The notes beneath the pieces are model-generated. The model saw only the letters and a program-made list of their open reading frames with translations. It did not search any database and was not told the origin of the DNA. A stretch of DNA of 64,000 nt from Limnoperna fortunei (lineage: Eukaryota; Mollusca; Bivalvia; Mytilida; Modiolidae). Numbering within the stretch: position 1 is the first letter of the stretch; each line of letters starts with the position of its first letter. The stretch lies in assembly GCA_944474755.1 (NCBI GenBank), contig OX104118.1, positions 75,223,865-75,287,864 on the forward strand. The letters run 5' to 3'. The translations under genes and the position numbers were made by a program. Positions 61,361-64,000 of the stretch are shown here, one piece after another.

Positions 61361-62122
61361 TAGACAAAGTCGATCTAGCGGTCGCTGATACCCCCGCTTT
61401 TGTGAAAATTTCTAACGTTTTTCGTGGACTGCAACCTTGAAATTTGATGGATTTCCCCCAAAATCAAAAGGCTTTTTACCAACCTTATATATAACAATAT
61501 CCCAAAGTTTCATTCAAATCGGGTGCAAACTTTTTGAGTTATTGTCCAGAAACAACTTTCATGTTAAAATTTCTAACGTTTTTCGTGGACTGTGACCTTG
61601 AAATTTGACGGATTTCCCCCAAAATCGATAGGCTTCTTACCAACCTAATATATGACAATATCCCAAAGTTTCATTCAAATCGGATGTAAACTTTTTGAGT
61701 TATTGTCCGGAAACAACTTTTTTGTTAAAATTTCTAACGTTTTTCGTGGACTGTGACCTTGAAATTTGACGGATTTCCCCCAAAATTGATATGCTTCTTA
61801 CCAACCTGATATATGACAATATCCCAAAGTTATTCAAATCGGATGTAAACTTTTTGAGTTATTGTCCGGAAACAACTTTTTGTTAAAATTTCTAACGTTT
61901 TTCGTGGACTGTGACCTTGAAATTTGATGGATTTCCCCCAAAATCGATAGGCTTCTTACCAACCTGATATATACCAATATCCCAAAGTTTCATTCAAATC
62001 GGATGTAAACTTTTTGAATTATCATCCGGAAACCAAATGTGGACGGACGAACGGACGGACGGACGGACGGACGGACATGAGGACCACTATATACCCCCGA
62101 CTCTGTCGAGCGGGGGTATAAT
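61361..62122 (+). mobile_element. HINE/pearl-like element, ~165-bp core, family 6 copy b
   Basis: Same start, core, microsatellite and hairpin as 52,588-53,172 but with four units and a longer (GGAC)n run. The two copies are very alike, so at least this family moved fairly recently. Confidence 0.88.
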
Positions 62123-63206
62123 AAGAAAATGAAAAAGATATATAATATAAAATGACAACCTTACTATCATAAGCAAACAAAATATACATGTATCAAGTAC
62201 ATGTACATTGAAACTTCTCCAAACCAGACCCTCAGAAAACTGGTTTCCCTTCAAATCAGCCATTTAAAAAGTCCTGGCCAATAACCATTGAAGTCAATGT
62301 AAATTATCTTCCCAAAACTGACCACCTCTACAAACTGGACACCGGCCACTTTTTTAAAGTTTTGCTTTAATTAAACAAGTAAATTTCACCCCAAACTACC
62401 AATCAGTTATAAAACTAACCTGTCATAAATCACTGAAGAAACAGGAATTCATTACATAATTTAAAGTCATACATCAACTATTTAAACTGTGGAGGCCTTA
62501 ATTAGTGGTAAGTGTTGTGTACACAAACAAACACTAATCCATTTGTTTTTGTGATGACCATTTAACGGTAATTTATGAAATTTTAGTGTGATTTTGTCCA
62601 AGCTAATAAATTATGGATTGAAAAGAAAATATTGATTAAAATCAATAAAATGTCATTAAATATTATTGTTAATTAAATATGCGATGCCGTCCTCTCGCGA
62701 TTCACGGTAACATCAACACAATTTCTTAGAAATTTGTTAATAATTCTTATATGATTTGGATATTTAGAAATATGTTTATTTAATTGGTCGAGATTACTTT
62801 TGTTAGAAGTTTTCAACTGAATTTACTTTTTGATAAATGAAGTTGACTCAATTTATTTGGGATGAATGACGTTAACGGAACTATTTTTAGCATAACCAAC
62901 GTAAACATAAATGGCCACTTTTAATATGGGCAGCAATCAACTTACAAATTATTTGTTGAATGAATTGTCATCAATGAATTGTTAATTTAAAACTTTTCTT
63001 GTGTTCAATAAAGACAATAACGTTATAGATTAAAGTTAAACTTAGTTGTGTTAAATAAAAATTAAGAAGATGGTTTATGGAATAACAGTACGTAAACATC
63101 AACAAAATATTCATACGTTTGGTCAATCCCGCTACCAAATACACAAGAAGTATGAAATTGAGAATACCTTAGACAAATTAATTTCTTAATGCAATTTTAA
63201 AGAATT

Positions 63207-63366
63207 ATAAGGATTAAACACCATTTTCAATGGCTTTATCGGTATATCAACAAGACCAACTCACTTATAAACATATCATAAATGGCCTTCAGACTTTTAT
63301 TTGTTTATGAGTGAGTTGGTCTTGTTGATATACTGATAAATCCATTGAAAACAGTGATTAATCCTC
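63207..63366. mobile_element. ~160-bp hairpin MITE
   Basis: TATATCAACAAGACCAACTC at 63,242 is mirrored by GAGTTGGTCTTGTTGATATA at 63,313. The arms extend out through TTTTCAATGG to GGATTA / TAATCC, leaving a loop of about 20 bases. Confidence 0.82.
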
Positions 63367-63455
63367 TAATAAATCTTTAAAATAGATATTGAACTGTATG
63401 CCTGTGAACTTATTTTAATGAATTGCAACGCAAATTTACAAAGCACGTGGCTTAC

Positions 63456-63552
63456 CTGTGTTTACATCGTGTGTGACCTTGTCAGGCATATTAATGAGAT
63501 GATTGCAAAAATCGAAACATGTGCTTGCTGAATATTTCTTGCAACAAGACAT
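63456..63552 (-). CDS. candidate upstream exon, Cys-rich (uncertain)
   Basis: An open frame MSCCKKYSASTCFDF...VTHDVNT ends at a very good donor (ACAG then GTAAGCC). It stays open upstream of the ATG to about 63,580. It lies upstream of the first firm RNF213-like exon, so it could be an earlier exon or the first coding exon. Against this, it ends one base into a codon while the exon at 61,032 needs phase 0, so another exon would have to lie between. No clear acceptor was identified. A hairpin MITE sits just below it. Confidence 0.25.
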
Positions 63553-63834
63553 ATTTTTGTCTTCAACACTAGTTGTATGATCATTATTTGATATTTACCT
63601 GATACCTTGCAATGAAATTCGGAGATGTTCAGTCTTTTAGCAAACTGATGACTACACATAGCAGACACAGTTGTAAGATAGGGAAAATAAAGTTACAGAA
63701 GTTGGCTGGTATACCGGATGAGCGGAAATAACTGACTAGTGATCTATTGGTTTTTTTGCAGTGGTGTAGGAGAAGTTGCAGATAAGAGATGGGTACCCCC
63801 AATTGTAATTGATGGCTATCACTATATATGTAAC

Positions 63835-63960
63835 AGTAAAATAAGTCCGGTAGTAAAGTTAGTCCCCCGGACTTTTGTTACTAGTAAAATAAGTCCATGT
63901 TACTCAATTTCCTAGTAAAATAGGTCCTCAGACTTCTTTTCCTAGGTAGAATAGGTGTAG
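63835..63960. repeat. short imperfect tandem repeat
   Basis: AGTAAAATAAGTCC-type motifs occur three to four times with GGACTT/GTCCCCCGGACTT inserts. Confidence 0.55.
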
Positions 63961-64000
63961 GACCACCAAATACCGGGAACCAGTCCTGAGGTTGTACGTA

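Larger units (their letters stand above)
61033..64000. other. upstream of the first firm RNF213-like exon
   Basis: Apart from the HINE, the hairpin MITE and the candidate exon, 62,123-63,200 is AT-rich. At 62,215-62,350, a block with ACCAGACCCTCAGAAAACTG and GACCACCTCTACAAACTGGA has the look of one end of a TIR element, but no partner end was seen. Confidence 0.4.

Noticed and set aside
62420..62432. A 13-nt candidate micro-exon on the minus strand between TTTCTTCAG and GTTAGT.
   Set aside because: Splice borders are good, but in every phase joining it to the exon at 61,032 gives a stop or a frame break.

Overview
The window is eukaryotic and very probably from a bivalve mollusc. It is AT-rich and intron-rich, coding exons are short and far apart, and it is packed with non-autonomous elements built from ~145-175 bp tandem cores, a GGAC-type microsatellite and a terminal hairpin. 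That is the pearl/CvA or Helentron-associated (HINE) style typical of bivalves. There is no sign of bacterial gene organisation.

One host gene runs through the whole window on the minus strand. Fourteen exons between 61,032 and 2,411 join in frame, with consistent splice phases, into about 1,079 residues of an RNF213 (mysterin)-like giant E3 ubiquitin ligase, in the stalk region before the AAA+ core. The first and last exons of the gene lie outside the window. Its twelfth intron in this numbering (32,344-8,551) is 23.8 kb and holds most of the mobile DNA.

The best autonomous element is a DIRS/PAT-type tyrosine-recombinase retrotransposon at 14,324-18,891. It has a Gag-like zinc knuckle/reverse transcriptase/RNase H protein, an overlapping tyrosine recombinase, and split direct repeats in the order A1-ORFs-B1A2-B2. 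Its repeats are practically identical and both ORFs are open, so it looks young. It sits in a 146-bp tandem array, and the same 4-bp core (ATAC) marks both outer junctions and the inner B1/A2 junction.

The rest is layered mobile DNA: at least fifteen HINE-like elements of about ten families, almost all on the plus strand (antisense to the gene); a multi-kilobase inverted duplication (19.9-23.0 kb against 29.1-30.7 kb); four TA-flanked elements with long terminal inverted repeats; two CAGTG-ended elements with 5-bp target duplications; one 484-bp insertion with a 9-bp duplication; several hairpin MITEs including a matched ~410-bp pair; a tRNA-derived SINE family; and a truncated non-LTR ORF1-like frame at 13,279-13,953.

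All splice sites, junctions and similarities were read by eye. Family names rest on motifs and architecture, not on database searches.
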